From Erythrocercus mccallii (lineage: Eukaryota; Chordata; Aves; Passeriformes; Dicruridae), in contig VZRG01001042.1 in assembly GCA_013397435.1 (NCBI GenBank), positions 10,963-74,962 of the forward strand: 64,000 bases of DNA, given 5' to 3'. The first letter of the stretch is position 1. Every line of letters starts with the position of its first letter. Shown piece by piece: positions 63,203-64,000 of this stretch. The notes beneath the pieces were generated by a model, which was given only the letters and a program-made list of their open reading frames with translations, made no database searches and had not been told where the DNA came from. The position numbers and the translations under genes are program-made.

Positions 63203-63335
63203 ATTTTTTTGGATCAGGGGGTTCTCCAGAGGGAACTTCCCCAAGGACAGAAAGCACGTATCGGTCTGGAGGGGCAGAAAAACGTTCTTCCACAGGAAGA
63301 ATTATTGGCTGCACCACTGCTGCTTCCAAAGGCTC
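63203..63335 (-). CDS. IQCK: IQCK exon: N-terminal linker
   Basis: The 133-nt exon encodes EPLEAAVVQPIILPVEERF then SAPPDRYVLSVLGEVPSGEPPDPKK plus one base. It corresponds to the poorly conserved human segment containing APVEEMLF. The shared VEE core and the exact phase joins on both sides support the assignment. It is proline- and acid-rich and probably disordered. The acceptor is TTTATTTTGAACAG and the donor is AAAT then GTAAGT. Confidence 0.9.
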
Positions 63336-63959
63336 CTGTTCAAAATAAATGTATCCTGTCTAAATACCCCAACAGACTAGACAAAAATCAATTCAACAGA
63401 AGCAATTATAAGGTCAATGCAAAATTATGGAATTATAATTTCTAATTCAAATATTGTATTATTTATGTATTTTCTGAACACTTGACAATATATAAATGCA
63501 CTTTAAAAACTTCTGCAGCTTCCAGCATAGTAAAATTATCCAAACATAACAAAAGATATATGACTCCTTTTGACAGAATATGGTGAGATATCACAATTTT
63601 TAAAATATTTTATCCATTGTCAGAAATAGTAATTATCTGGAAATTAATACTGTTAGCATTTTCTGAATAATTATTTTCCACTCAGAAGCTTAAATATCTC
63701 TTTCATATTGTTCAGAAGTACTGACATTCACTTTTTAAAGAAAAGAAAATTTTCTTGTTAGCATTACCCAAGTTGCTTTAAATACAAGCAATTAGTTGGA
63801 ATATTACATTTGTTGGTTCAAAGAAGTTGTTTGAAAACTAATAGTTCTGTTTTCATTTTATGAATGAGTCTACCCTGTGGGTACCAAATTTTCAGGTTTA
63901 GTTGTTTAAAATATTTTAAATCCATCTCTATGCGGATTTTTTACTTGAACTATACTCAC
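63336..63959 (-). other. IQCK 0.6-kb intron, nothing else seen
   Basis: Short AT-rich intron from GTGAGTATAG (63959 downward) to the acceptor TTGAACAG ending at 63336. No other feature is seen. Confidence 0.75.
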
Positions 63960-64000
63960 TGATTCTTGTTTTGGTTCAGGGTCTTGTTTTACTTGAGGAA
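63960..64000 (-). CDS. IQCK: IQCK exon, cut by the window edge
   Basis: The visible 41 bases encode PQVKQDPEPKQES (two leading bases belong to a codon beyond the edge). They end in phase 0 at TCA followed by GTGAGTATA. VKQDP matches human VKQEP, placing this exon immediately before the N-terminal linker exon. The exon continues to the right outside the window, as do the start codon and promoter. Confidence 0.88.

Larger units (their letters stand above)
41199..64000 (-). other. IQCK: IQCK gene span (partial; 5' exons beyond right edge, 3' exon not found)
   Basis: Seven - strand exons join with matching phases (0, 1, 0, 2, 2, 0, 1 at successive donors) into about 199 uninterrupted residues. 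These align along human IQCK from the VKQEP region to the KQEQK region near its C-terminus. All have GT-AG borders. Introns are about 0.6, 1.3, 5.4, 0.1, 9.0 and 5.8 kb. Known function is limited: the protein has an IQ calmodulin-binding motif, and the located exons also suggest a DPY-30/RII-alpha-like docking fold, a combination found in ciliary and sperm-tail proteins. The opposite orientation to GPRC5B matches the human arrangement. Confidence 0.93.

Noticed and set aside
1..64000. CRISPR array, phage, operon-type system or endogenous viral coding region
   Set aside because: No regularly spaced direct repeats with unique spacers were seen, nor compact co-directional gene clusters or recognisable retroviral gag, pol or env frames. 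The window reads as ordinary bird nuclear DNA with two intron-split genes.

Overview
This is a nuclear genomic window from a bird, most likely assembled from short reads. The evidence is intron-split vertebrate genes with GT-AG junctions, a CR1-type LINE 3' end at 42325-42468 that looks avian, a CpG-island promoter broken by a 230-bp run of N, and no prokaryotic gene organisation. I recognise two protein-coding genes by translating the exons and comparing them with the human proteins from memory. No search was run.

Layout. 1-10136 is intergenic 5' flank with no supportable gene; it opens with a compound (TGC)n repeat. A 23-bp minisatellite lies at 10137-10277. A CpG island at about 10700-12130, broken by the N gap at 11153-11382, holds the probable first exon and promoter of GPRC5B (+ strand). 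GPRC5B coding exons are 17411-18416, 22900-23012 and 24371-24415, joining in frame to 387 residues. A 3' UTR of about 3.5 kb runs to a poly(A) site near 27955 and contains an anomalous GC-rich block at 24960-25450.

From 41199 to the right edge, seven exons of IQCK lie on the - strand: 64000-63960 (cut by the edge), 63335-63203, 61878-61781, 56412-56360, 56250-56173, 47150-47066 and 41310-41199. They join without frame errors into about 199 residues covering the middle and most of the C-terminal part of the protein. The last coding exon and 3' UTR must lie between about 28000 and 41198 and were not located. The first exons are beyond the right edge.

The two genes converge tail to tail, as GPRC5B and IQCK do in human, so this is a conserved vertebrate neighbourhood. 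GPRC5B is an orphan class C seven-transmembrane receptor. IQCK combines a helix-loop-helix resembling the DPY-30/RII-alpha docking fold with an IQ calmodulin-binding motif. I saw no mobile defence island, CRISPR array, viral gene or other new multi-gene system. The more unusual points are a possible 36-nt in-frame microexon in the IQCK docking-domain loop, a canonical IQ motif where human IQCK is degenerate, a shorter repeat in the GPRC5B tail, and the GC-rich block in the 3' UTR.
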